Positions 10,860 to 23,326 of a stretch of 64,000 nt of DNA are shown here, one piece after another. Made by a program: the position numbers and the translations under genes. The notes beneath the pieces were generated by a model. It was not told the DNA's origin and did not search any database. It was given only the letters and a program-made list of their open reading frames with translations. This DNA is from Bathymodiolus brooksi (Eukaryota; Mollusca; Bivalvia; Mytilida; Modiolidae), in NCBI GenBank assembly GCA_963680875.1, contig OY804590.1, positions 20,770,640-20,834,639 on the forward strand, in the 5' to 3' direction. Each line of letters opens with the position of its first letter. The first letter of the stretch is position 1.

Positions 10860-11616
10860 ATGAGGGTTTCTAAAGAGATTTACAAAAGCTTAAAATTCAA
10901 ATACAGTGAAATGCATTTGATATATGTCGCAGCCATTGTTCTATTTCCGTGCAATTCAAATTGTACAACAAACGAGATGACTTCATCCAATGATACGCTC
11001 ACAGTCGGTGTATCTATGGTTGCAAACTGTGCTCCTCTTCTCGCCTACTTTTTACTTTACTCGTATGAGTTAGACTTCATACAGTGGCTTCTCAAGAAAA
11101 ACGAAAAAAAGCCAGCCCGATCCTTTAATTTGACGTTCCGCTATATAGATGATGTCCTTTCACTAAATAATTCTAGGTTTGGTGATTTCGTTGATCTCAT
11201 CTACCCCATTGAGCTTGAATTAAAGGATACCACAGTTACAGATAGGTCTGCTTCATACCTCGACCTACACCTCGAAATTGACAGTGAGGGACGGTTAAGA
11301 ACGAATCTTTACGACAAAAGAGATGATTTCAATTTTCCCATTGTGAACTTTCCATTTATATGTAGCAACATTCCAGCAGCACCTGCATAAGGAGTATATA
11401 TCTCTCAGTTGATACGATATTCCAGAGCTTGTGGTTTCTATCAGGATTATCTTTTATAGAGGGTTGCTGCTAACAATGAAGCTACTGAACCAAGGGGTCC
11501 TCTTGGTTAAATTGAAATCATCGCTTCGAACGTTTTACGGTCGCCACCATGACTTGGTTGGCCGTTATGGAATATCTGTGACACAAATGATCACGGATAT
11601 TTCCCACTTGTCGTAA
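10860..11616 (+). pseudogene. Reverse transcriptase remnant, unit 2
   Basis: The first 176 codons are open (YIDDVLSLNN present, no TAG as in unit 1) and end at the shared TAA (11388-11390). The second part has an extra base near 11452 (TTTTATAGAGG against TTGATAGAGG), which shifts the frame. It is a dead fragment. Confidence 0.8.
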
Positions 11617-13989
11617 GCACTTCCCGGTCCTTTCCTCAGTTATGACTCATCACCGGCTTTGTAGCTAGATTAGCACGACGGGTACCACTAGTGGAGCAGG
11701 AACTACATACCTGTCCGGAGCACCTGAGCTCACCTCCGGGTTTTGGTAGGGCTCGTGTTACTCGATCTTTAGGTTTATATGTATGTTTTGTAGATCGTTG
11801 TTTGTCCTTTCGTACTTTTTCTTTTGTCTATTTTGTTGTCGGTTCTTCTTCGATTTACGGATTCTGATTACCCCTTTAGCATCTTCAAACTCTTCTTAGA
11901 TAAATGTTAGATAAAACGAAGGAGAATCGAGAATGGACAATACAGAGAAACTGGCAACGTTGGTTACACAAGACACATAACGGAGACAAACACAAATAAT
12001 GAAAACCTTACAATCAAATTCGATTAGATTCAAATTCCAATAGGCATATATCAATATACCAGATGCAAGAAATTCACTGAAATTCCAATCTGTATATTTC
12101 GCTTTATTAAATATAACATGAAAAACAAAAATTACCATGCTATCGTGACAATTCTGAAATCTAATCGACAAATAGTTAAAAGAGTCACGACAGATATAAC
12201 ACCTGTACATCACCATTTACTTTCCTGGCTTGGGTGTGGTGTTTAGCGCAACTTTCAGCACTTCAATAAATAGAAGTGGTGCTAAGCTAGTCTATGGACC
12301 CAAACCTCCCCTCTTAGTGACATTTTAATAGGTGTATCCCTATGACAAACACAATAAATGTAATATCAAATCCTAATAGTTATATTCCTATGACAATGAC
12401 ATTCAATTCATGTTCGGTTCTTCATCTACAGTTGTTTGTAGGAGGGCTCCTGTTTGTTTTACGTTATTTGTGTTTGCTTCCGTCTAACACATATCGTGCT
12501 GTGTTTTTGCTTTGTTATTCTTCGTCTTGTGTACCTTATGTTACCAGTTTCTTTAGATTGTCCATTTGTAATAGCCCCTTCGGTTTTCTCTGACGTTTGT
12601 TTACTAAGAAAAATGTATATCCAAAGATCAATCATGTGACAAACGGGATAATAACCGTACTTATTAAAATGTTTGTTTTGAAAGAACCATATTTTTGATT
12701 CCATAGCACATGATGTATTTGTGTTACAATACACATCCGTTACAATGATAAAGTTTCAACTTTTCTGGAATATCTGGAGAGAAAAGGGATTATTTTTCCG
12801 GAGCTATTTTCCAACCAAATGGATATAAAACCAAATTAGGATGTTGATATTGTAACAAGAGTTAATTGACATTTTTTTACATCCAAATATAAACTCGCTG
12901 TAGAAATATTTTCCGTATCGCTACATTAATAGCATAGCCCATCGACTTTTGTATTAACACTAACAAACTGTACTTTTAGATGTTTTCTATAAAAAAATGT
13001 TCGGTGTCTTCTTAGAAATATAACAGTAATTATGACAATCCTTGATGATTTCAATTTCATTACAGTAAGTTTTTTCTCGCCTATAGCACACGTACCCCAT
13101 GAGAAGACTGATTTATTTAAATGTAGATCTAATGTTAAATGCACTCAGACATGCCACTATAATACTTTTATGAAGTGTAGCGTAGTGCACTATAGTAATG
13201 ATGTATTACACTTTGCGTCGTCTTTTCTAAATCGTTAATATGCCTTTTTTCAATAGATATATCGGAATGAAACTACTGAGCTGATTTTAAAGATGATGGG
13301 AATATAAAATAGAGATTTATACAATTAATCTTTAGCATTTGTTGTTGTCATGGAAACCATTTCAAAGGATTTTTATTGTATTGCGTTCTAAGCGTAATTC
13401 ATTTGTAAGTTCATTTAATTTATTTATTTTTATTTTTGAGAAAACAATATTAGATAAAGATGAAACCTCTGCTAAGAGGACATTAACGTATTACATATAT
13501 TAAAAAGTAATTGACTTAGAGAGTGGAAATTAAAGAATTTCAAAATAAAAAGAAAATGTCTAATGGTGTAAATCTAATTTTATTTTACACATAGTTATTT
13601 GTCATGTTTGTTAACAGTTTATTGTTATTGCTAGTTAATGTTGGTTTGTTAGTGTGAACAAAACGTGGATATCAAACTTAGTGGAAGCAACGTGTTTCTG
13701 GGATAACCTTCATCAGGTACGTCCAAAGCTTAAATAAACGATAGGGAACACCAAAGGGACAATCAAAAATAGACAACCCAGAGATACTGGAGACATTGGT
13801 TACAAAAGACACAGAACGGAGACAAACAAAACATTATTATTATTATTATTACAAAACTGAACACAATACATTATGTATAGATAATAGTCTTCAACATTGC
13901 AGTTGTTTCAGTTCTATTATGTGTCACAGTCTGGTGATTTTGACGTCATTGGAATCTGTGCCGATAGTTCCTTTCCTATGAACGGTTCT

Positions 13990-14930
13990 CTACCGGAAGT
14001 TTGACCCTTCTGATCTTGTTTGTGGCAACGGATTCAGTGCCGAGAGTTCCATTCCTATGAACGATTCTCTATCGGAAGTTTGACTTGCTGTTGTTGGTGG
14101 CAACGGATTCGGTACTGGTAGCTCTATTCCTGTGAACGGTTCTCTATTGGATGCTTCATATTCAGTTGATTTATATCCACAGAAGAATACGATAGGACGT
14201 AACGCTGCATCCAGTAAATCTACCACCAACGTGTAGCTATATACTTCATGAAAAGTGGACGAGTCCGCATTGGTGGCGTAAAGCATCACTACGACACAAA
14301 CTATATTAGGTAATTTGTACATGACGAACTTTATAGCCAATACCGTAACCATAGAAGGGAATCTACGCTTTCCGGGAGAATAATACTCAGTGGGGTCCTT
14401 CTGTAGAGTCTGGAAAGCATATACAAAGACACAATAACAAAACAAGGTACAATGTATGAAAAAGAATAAAATAGCCATATGTCTCTGGTGTGATCACTGG
14501 AGTGTGACACAATTAATGGTATGTTACAAACTGATATTAATAACCATAGAAAGACGCATAATTCATGTGGGAAATATCGTCTTGTACGGATCATGCATGG
14601 GTGATTCTGTAATATGATAAACCGAACAACACAAAGCAATACTATATTCCAGGCTGCTATATATGTACACACATGATGTAAATAGATGCGATACTTCCAC
14701 CATTCCACCAAATAAACATAATCTGTTCTTCTGCAAATTACGACTGCAATTTCCGATATCATCTTTACCACATCTACAACAGCAGTTCCCACGATGATGA
14801 AGTACACTATGATTTTTGGATGTTTCCTAAAGCATAATTTCCAAAACAGAACTAGGTTACCGACAACACAAACAACAGCAATCAATATGGTTTCAATATC
14901 CTTTATTAAGACCTTCACTTCAACGCTCAT
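13990..14930 (-). pseudogene. GPCR copy, unit 3, frameshifted
   Basis: It matches the unit 2 receptor, but one G is missing from a run of five (TGGGG against TGGGGG, near 14392). The frame breaks between TM5 and TM6 into pieces at 14331-14930 (199 codons, TM1-TM5) and 13990-14478 (TM6-TM7 and tail). The 9-bp TM7 deletion and the shifted tail of unit 2 are also present. The lesion is in a homopolymer, so a sequencing or assembly error is possible; if it is corrected, the copy would be as open as unit 2. Confidence 0.75.
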
Positions 14931-15002
14931 TTTGCATTACTTATCTGAAGAAAGAAAAACATTGATGATGTTGTAGTGCATGGCTAAAGTTAGGGTTATG
15001 GT

Positions 15003-15215
15003 GTTTAACGCCACTTTCGACATTATTTTAGTTATATCGTGGCGGTCAGTTTTATTGGTGGAGGAAACCACCGACTTGCCGCTAGTCATTGACAAACTTT
15101 ATCACATAAAATTGTATCAAGTACACCCCGCCATGAGCGGGATTCGAACTCACAAATTTAGTTGTGATCGGTATCAATTGCACGGGTTGTTGTAAATCGA
15201 CTGCCATGCGCATAC
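15003..15215 (-). repeat. SINE, unit 3
   Basis: Duplicated copy of the SINE at 3541-3755. Confidence 0.7.
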
Positions 15216-15563
15216 GAATAGGAAGATCCCTTTTTGACACCGCTATGCATTATGGGATTTATTTTAACTTAATTGAAGGTTAATTGATTATTATTTATTA
15301 TGCAGTCTAATTTACGATCAAGCTATTAACTCAAACTATTAACTGATTTATAATTAGCGATTTAATAGACTATTTAATCTTATTTTTAATTGACTATTAA
15401 TTTACTTGATGTTTGTGAAACGAGTCCCCCTCCCCCTTTTGTACATATAACATTTGTCAGTAACTTAAGGAAGTATATGGTTTTCACCAGTGCTCTACTT
15501 CCTCTGCCAAATAAAACGATTTGACTGAAATATTATTGAAAGTGGTTTTTAATATTCCTAATA

Positions 15564-15797
15564 AAACCCAAGACTTCATACATAGCGGTTAATCTGACAA
15601 TGGAGGGCCTTATTAAACAATTAAATCCCAGACTTCAGACATAGTTGTTAATCTGACAATGGAGGGCCTTATTAAACAATTAAACCCAAGACTTCATAAA
15701 TAGTTCTTAATCTGACAATGGGGGCCTTATTAAACAATAAAACCCAAGACTGCATACATAGTTGTTAATCTGACAATGGATGGTCTTATTAAATAAT
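15564..15797. repeat. 59-bp minisatellite, four copies, unit 3
   Basis: Same structure as 9805-10038. Confidence 0.85.
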
Positions 15798-16618
15798 CAA
15801 TAAACAATTTACTTACCTATTAATTATTATATCAAAAATCAAAAAGGAAGTAGAAGTGAAGACCCACTTGTACTTCCCTTGTCTTTGTTCAGTTGTTTAC
15901 GTAATAATTCCTACAATGTAGATCACCACACGACAATACCATATATGGAGAAAATAAAACAATAACATTTACTGAGCTTAAACTATATAAGTTATGTAGT
16001 TTGTAAAAGCCTAATGATAGTCCAGTTGAAACAGTATAAAAATTAAATGGTTTGTTTACAGAAAGGGCGTTTTAAGTGTGTTTTTCTAAAGATTTGTTTA
16101 TGTTTTTAAAGTAATAGATAGCCATCACAGACACCGGTAATTATCATCGCACGAAATGTTCCAAATCCGTATGATGATTTGAGTCATTGCATGCGATGTT
16201 TGTTATCGGGCTCCAGGATGTGACAATCGTTACATCTTATGAAGGTGAAAATTAATTATTACTTCAACTAGTTTTAAATATAAAAAACAAGCATATAAAG
16301 CATATCGTATATGAATAATCCGAGTGTTCGTAGCCGACTTTGGCTATCCTGTTTAGGCCCTTGGGTTTTATTGCTCCCAAAACTTTAAATTATTTATTTT
16401 CCAGTCTTTCGATTTTGAGCGTACCTGATGAAGGTTATTTCAGGGACGCGTCGTGCACACTAACTTTGATATTTACGTTTTTATTTTAATATATTTGATA
16501 TAAAAAAACCAACACAAAATTATGTTATATTTGAAATCCAATTGTTATATATCACAAGCTCTTGTCCTTCTGGTTCAAGAAATGTATAGATGCTAAGTGA
16601 GTTAGACAAATAATAGGC

Positions 16619-17372
16619 ATGAGGGTTTCTAAAGAGATTTACAAAAGCTTAAAATTCAAATACAGTGAAATCCATTTGATATATGTCGCAGCCATTGTTC
16701 TATTTCCGGGCAATTCAAATTGTACAACAAACGAAATGACTTCATCCAATGATACGCTCACAGTCGGTGTATCTATGGTTGCAAACTGTGCTCCTCTTCT
16801 CGCCTACTTTTTACTTTACTCGTATGAGTTAGACTTCATACAGTGGCTTCTCAAGAAAAACGAAAAAGCCAGCCCGATCCTTTAATTTGACGTTCCGCTA
16901 TATAGATGATGTCCTTTCACTAAATAATTCTAGGTTTGGTGATTTCGTTGATCTCATCTACCCCATTGAGCTTGAATTAAAGGATACCACAGATACAGAT
17001 AGGTCTGCTTCATACCTCGACCTACACCTCGAAATTGACAGTGAGGGACGGTTAAGAACGTATCTTTACGACAAAAGAGATGATTTCAATTTTCCCATTG
17101 TGAACTTTCCATTTATATGTAGCAACATTCCAGCAGCACTTGCATAAGGAGTATATATCTCTCAGTTGATACGATATTCCAGAGCTTGTGGTTCCTATCA
17201 GGATTATCTTGATAGAGGGTTGCTGCTAACAAGGAAGCTACAGAACCAAGGGGTCCTCTTGGTTAAATTGAAATCATCGCTTCGAACGTTTTACGGTCGC
17301 CACCATGACTTGGTTGGCCGTTATGGAATATCTGTGACACAAATGATCACGGATATTTTCCACTTGTCGTAA
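16619..17372 (+). pseudogene. Reverse transcriptase remnant, unit 3
   Basis: Two A residues are missing from the run near 16864 (ACGAAAAAGCC against ACGAAAAAAAGCC). The first piece therefore ends at 16885, just before the YIDD region, which is read in another frame from 16887. The shared TAA follows at 17145-17147. Dead fragment. Confidence 0.8.
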
Positions 17373-19806
17373 GCACTTCCCGGTCCTTTCCTCAGTTATG
17401 ACTCATCACCGGCTTTGTAGCTAGATTAACACGACGGGTACCACTAGTGGAGCAGGAACTACATACCTGTCCGGAGCACCTGAGCTCACCTCCGGGTTTT
17501 GGTAGGGCTCGTGTTACTCGATCTTTAGGTTTATATGTATGTTTTGTAGATCGTTGTTTGTCCTTTCGTACTTTTTCTTTTGTCTATTTTGTTGTCGGTT
17601 CTTCTTCGATTTACGGATTCTGATTACCCCTTTAGTATCTTCAAACTCTTCTTAGATAAATGTTAGATAAAACGAAGGAGAATCGAGAATGGACAATACA
17701 GAGAAACTGGCAACGTTGGTTACACAAGACACATAACGGAGACAAACACAAATAATGAAAACCTTACAATCAAATTCGATTAGATTCAAATGCCAATAGG
17801 CATATATCAATATACCAGATGCAAGAAATTCACTGAAATTCCAATCTGTATATTTCGTTTTATTAAATATAACATGAAAAACAAAAATTACCATGCTATC
17901 GTGACAATTCTGAAATCTAATCGACAAATAGTTAAAAGAGTCACGACAGATATAACACCTGTACATCACCATTTACTTTCCTGGCTTGGGTGTGGTGTTT
18001 AGCGCAACTTTCAGCACTTCAATAAATAGAAGTGGTGCTAAGCTAGTCTATGGACCCAAACCTCCCCTCTTAGTGACATTTTAATAGGTGTATCCCTATG
18101 ACAAACAAAATAAATGTAATATCAAATCCTAATAGTTATATTCCTATGACAATGACATTCAATTCATGTTCGGTTCTTCATCTACAGTTGTTTGTAGGAG
18201 GGCTCCTGTTTGTTTTACGTTATTTGTGTTTGCTTCCGTCTAACGCATATCGTGCTGTGTTTTTGCTTTGTTATTCTTCGTCTTGTGTACCTTATGTTAC
18301 CAGTTTCTTTAGATTGTCCATTTGTAATAGCCCCTTCGGTTTTCTCTGACGTTTGTTTACTAAGAAAAAAGTATATCCAAAGATCAATCATGTGACAAAC
18401 GGTATAATAACCGTACTTGTTAAAATGTTTGTTTTGAAAGAACCATATTTTTGATTCCATAGCACATGTTATATTTGTGTTACAATACACATCCGTTACA
18501 ATGATAAAGTTTCAACTTTTCTGGAATATCTGGAGAGAAAAGGGATTATTTTTCCGGAGCTATTTTCCAACCAAATGGATATAAAACCAAATTAGGATGT
18601 TGATATTGTAACAAGAGTTATTTGACATTTTTTTACATCCAAATATAAACTCGCTGTAGAAATATTTTCCGTATCGCTACATTAATAGCATAGCCCATCG
18701 ACTTTTGTATTAACACTAACAAACTGTACTTTTAGATGTTTTCTATAAAAAAATGTTCGGTGTCTTCTTAGAAATATTACAGTAATTATGACAATCCTTG
18801 ATGATTTCAATTTCATTACAGTAAGTTTTTTCCCGCCTATAGCACACGTACCCCATGAGAAGACTGATTTATTTAAATGTAGATCTAATGTTAAATGCAC
18901 TCAGACATGCCACTATAATACTTTTATGAAGTGTAGCGTAGTGCACTATAGTAATGATGTATTACACTTTGTGTCGTCTTTTCTAATCGTTAATATGCCT
19001 TTTTTCAATAGATATATCGGAATGAAACTACTGAGCTGATTTTAAAGATGATGGGAATATAAAATAGAGATTTATACAATTAATCTTTAGCATTTGTTGT
19101 TGTCATGGAAACCATTTCAAAGGATTTTTATTATATTGCGTTCTAAGCGTAATTCATTTGTAGGTTCATTTAATTTATTTATTTTTATTTTTGAGAAAAC
19201 AATATTAGATAAAGATGAAACCTCTGCTAAGAGGACATTAACGTATTACATATATTAAAAAGTAATTGACTTAGAGAGTGGAAATTAAAGAATTTCAAAA
19301 TAAAAAGAAAATGTCTAATGGTGTAAATCTAATTTTATTTTACACATAGTTATTTGTCATGTTTGTTAACAGTTTATTGTTATTGCTAGTTAATGTTGGT
19401 TTGTTAGTGTGAACAAAACGTGGATATCAAACTTAGTGGAAGCAACGTGTTTCTGGGATAACCTTCATCAGGTACGTCCAAAGCTTAAATAAACGATAGG
19501 GAACACCAAAGGGACAATCAAAAATAGACAACCCAGAGATACTGGAGACATTGGTTACAAAAGACACAGAACGAAGACAAACAAAACATTATTATTATTA
19601 TCATTACAAAACTGAACACAATACATTATGTATAGATATTAGTCTTCAACATTGCAGTTGTTTCAGTTCTATTATGTGTCACAGTCTGGTGATTTTGACG
19701 TCATTGGAGTCAGTGCCGATAGTTCCTTTCCTATGAACGGTTCTCTACCGAAGTTTGACCCTTCTGATCTTGTTTGTGGCAACGGATTCAGTGCCGAGAG
19801 TTCCAT

Positions 19807-20835
19807 TCATATGAACGATTCTCTATCGGAAGTTTGACTTGCTGTTGTTGGTGGCAACGAATTCAGTACTGGTAGCTCTATTCCTGTGAACGGTTCTCTA
19901 TCGGAAGTTTGACTTGCTGTTGTTGGTGGCAACGGATTCGGTACTGGTAGCTCTATTCCTGTGAACGGTTCTCTATCGGAAGTTTGACTTGCTGTTGTTG
20001 GTGGCAACGGATTCGGTACTGGTAGCTCTATTCTTGTGAACGGTTCTCTATTGGATGCTTCATATTCAGTTGATTTATATCCACAGAAGAATACGATAGG
20101 ACGTAACGCTGCATCCAGTAAATCTACCACCAACGTGTAGCTATATGCTTCACTTAAAGTGGACGAGTCCACATTGGTGGCATAAAGCTTCACTACGACA
20201 CAAACTATATTAGGTAATTTGTACATGACGAACATTATAGCCAATACCGTAACCATAGAAGGGAATCTACGCTTTCCGGGAGAATAATACTCAGTGGGGG
20301 TCCTTCTGTAGAGTCTGGAAAACATATACAAAGACACAATAACAAAACAAGGTACGATGTATGAAAAAGAATAAAATAGCCATATGTCTGTGGGGTGATC
20401 ACTGGAGTGTGACACAATTAATGGTATGTTACAAACTGATATTAATAACCATAGAAAGACGCATAATTCATGTGGGAAATATCGTCTTGTACGGATCATG
20501 CATGGGTGATTCTGTAATATGATAAACCGAACAACACAAAGCAATACTATATTCCAGGCTACTATATATGTACACACATGATGTAAATAGATGCGATACT
20601 TCCACCATTCCACCAAATAAACATAATCTGTTCTTCTGCAAATTACGACTGCAATTTCCGATATCATCTTTACCACAGCTACAACAGCAGTTCCCACGAT
20701 GATGAGGTACACTATGATTTTTGGATGTTTCCTAAAGCATAATTTCCAAAGCAGAACTAGGTTACCGACAACACAAACAACAGCAATCCATATGGTTGCA
20801 ATATCCTTTGTTAAGACCTTCACTTCAACGCTCAT
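19807..20835 (-). CDS. Class A GPCR copy, unit 4, expanded tail
   Basis: 342 residues, open through all seven helices. It carries the TM7 deletion shared by units 2-6 (RPIVFF). Its tail has three near-identical 25-residue repeats (REPFTGIELPVPNPLPPTTA core) where units 2, 3, 5 and 6 have one; the two added 75-bp units account for the ~146 bp by which this unit is longer. The tail ends at a TGA made by G-to-T in a glycine codon (SFI then stop, near 19807-19812). Its N-terminal half has private changes (for example TKDIATIW for IKDIETIL), so it is the most diverged of the open copies. It may be expressed, but nothing here shows that. Confidence 0.7.
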   Translation of the reverse strand: MSVEVKVLTKDIATIWIAVVCVVGNLVLLWKLCFRKHPKIIVYLIIVGTAVVAVVKMISEIAVVICRRTDYVYLVEWWKYRIYLHHVCTYIVAWNIVLLCVVRFIILQNHPCMIRTRRYFPHELCVFLWLLISVCNIPLIVSHSSDHPTDIWLFYSFSYIVPCFVIVSLYMFSRLYRRTPTEYYSPGKRRFPSMVTVLAIMFVMYKLPNIVCVVVKLYATNVDSSTLSEAYSYTLVVDLLDAALRPIVFFCGYKSTEYEASNREPFTRIELPVPNPLPPTTASQTSDREPFTGIELPVPNPLPPTTASQTSDREPFTGIELPVLNSLPPTTASQTSDRESFI

Positions 20836-20907
20836 TTTGCATTACTTATCTGAAGAAAGAAAAACATTGATAATGTTGTAGTGCATGGCTAAAGTTAGGG
20901 TTATGGT

Positions 20908-21120
20908 GTTTAACGCCACGTTCGACATTATTTTAGTAATATCGTGGCGGTCAGTTTTATTGGTGGAGGAAACCACCGACTTGCCGCTAGTCATTGACAA
21001 ACTTTATCACATAAAATTGTATCAAGTACACCCCGCCATGAGCGGCATTCGAACTCACAAATTTAGTTGTGATCGGTATCAATTGCACGGGTTGTTGTAA
21101 ATCGACTGCCATGCGCATAC
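20908..21120 (-). repeat. SINE, unit 4
   Basis: Duplicated copy; box B reads GTTCGAATGCC, one base off the other units. Confidence 0.7.
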
Positions 21121-21467
21121 GAATAGGAAGATCCCTTTTTGACACCTCTATGCATTATGGGATTTATTTTAACTTAATTGAAGGTTAGTTGATTATTATT
21201 TAGTATACAGTCTAATTTACGATCAAGCTATTAACTCAAACTATTAACTGATTTATAATTAGCGATTTAATAGACTATTTAATCTTATTTTTAATTGACT
21301 ATTAATTTACTTGATGTTTGTGAAACGAGTCCCCCTCCCCCTTTTGTACAAATAACATTTGTCAGTAACTTAAGGAAGTATATGGTTTTCACCTGTGCTC
21401 TACTTCCTCTGCCAAATAAAACTATTTGACTGAAATATTATTGAAAGTGGTTTTTAATATTCCTAAT

Positions 21468-21702
21468 AAAACCCAAGACTTCATACATAGCTGTTAATCT
21501 GACAATGGAGGGCCTTTTTAAACAATTAAACCCCAGACTTCAGACATAGTTGTTAATCTGACAATGGAGGGCTTTATTAAACAATTAAACCCAAGACTTC
21601 ATAAATAGTTCTTAATCTGACAATGGGGGCCTTATTAAACAATAAAACCCAAGATTGCATACATAGTTGTTAATCTGACAATGGATGGTCTTATTAAATA
21701 AT
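21468..21702. repeat. 59-bp minisatellite, four copies, unit 4
   Basis: Same structure as 9805-10038. Confidence 0.85.
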
Positions 21703-22522
21703 CAATAAACAATTTACTTACCTATTAATTATTATATCAAAAATCAAAAAGGAAGTAGAAGTGAAGACCCAATTGTACTTCCCTGTCTTTGTTCAGTTGT
21801 TTACGTAATAATTCCTACAATGTAGATCACCACATGACAATACCATATATGGAGAAAATAAAACAATAACATTTACTGAGCTTAAACTATATAAGTTATG
21901 TAGTTTGTAAAAGCCTAATGATAGTCCAGTTGAAACAGTATAAAAATTAAATGGTTTGTTTACAGAAAGGGCGTTTTAAGTGTGTTTTTCTAAAGATTTG
22001 TTTATGTTTTTAAAGTAATAGATAGCCATCACAGACACCGGTAATTATCATCGCACGAAATGTTCCAAATCCGTATGATGATTTGAGTCATTGCATGCGA
22101 TGTTTGTTATCGGGCTCCTGGATGTGACAATCGTTACATCTTATGAAGGTGAAAATTAATTATTACTTCAACTAGTTTTAAATATTAAAAACAAGCATAT
22201 AAAGCATATCGTATATGAATAATCCGAGTGTTCGTAGCCGACTTTGGCTATCCTGTTTAGGCCCTTGGGTTTTATTGCTCCCAAAACTTTAAATTATTTA
22301 TTTTCCAGTCTTTCGATTTTGAGCGTACCTGATGAAGGTTATTCCAGGGACGCGTCGTGCACACTAACTTTGATATTTACGTTTTTATTTTAATATATTT
22401 AATATAAAAAAACCAACACAAAATTATGTTATATTTGAAATCCAATTGTTATATATCACAAGCTCTTGTCCTTCTGGTTCACGAAATGTATAGATGCTAA
22501 GTGACTTAGACAAATAATAGGC

Positions 22523-23326
22523 ATGAGGGTTTCTAAAGAGATTTACAAAAGCTTAAAATTCAAATACAGTGAAATCCATTTGATATATGTCGCAGCCATT
22601 GTTCTATTTCCGGGCAATTCAAATTGTACAACAAACGAAATGACTTCATCCAATGATACGCTCACAGTCGGTGTATCTATGGTTGCAAACTGTGCTCCTC
22701 TTCTCGCCTACTTTTTACTTTACTCGTATGAGTTAGACTTCATACAGTGGCTTCTCAAGAAAAACGAAAAAAAGCCAGCCCGATCCTTTAATTTGACGTT
22801 CGGCTATATAGATGATGTCCTTTCACTAAATAATTCTAGGTTTGGTGATTTCGTTGATCTCATCTACCCCATTGAGCTTGAATTAAAGGATACCACAGAT
22901 ACAGATAGGTCTGCTTCATACCTCGACCTACACCTCGAAATTGACAGTGAGGGACGGTTAAGAACGTATCTTTACGACAAAAGAGATGATTTCAATTTTC
23001 CCATTGTGAACTTTCCATTTATATGTAGCAACATTCCATCAGCACTTGCATAAGGAGTATATATCTCTCAGTTGATACGATATTCCAGAGCTTGTGGTTC
23101 CTATCAGGAGTATCTTGATAGAGGGTTGCTGCTAACAAGGAAGCTACTGAACCAAGGGGTCCTCTTGGTTAAATTGAAATCATCGCTTCGAACGTTTTAC
23201 GGTCGCCACCATGACTTGGTTGGCCGTTATGGAATATCTGTGACACAAATGATCACGGATATTTTCCACTTGTCGCAAGCACTTCCCGGTCCTTTCCTCA
23301 GTTATGACTCATCACCGGTTTTGTAG
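22523..23326 (+). pseudogene. Reverse transcriptase remnant, unit 4 (longest)
   Basis: 176 open codons include NCAPLLA and GYIDDVL (R-to-G before YIDD, shared with unit 5). The shared TAA stops the frame at 23051-23053. After that stop the same frame continues to 23326, because the later TAA of the other units is CAA here. It is one stop short of a continuous 267-codon frame, but finger and thumb parts are still missing. Confidence 0.8.
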
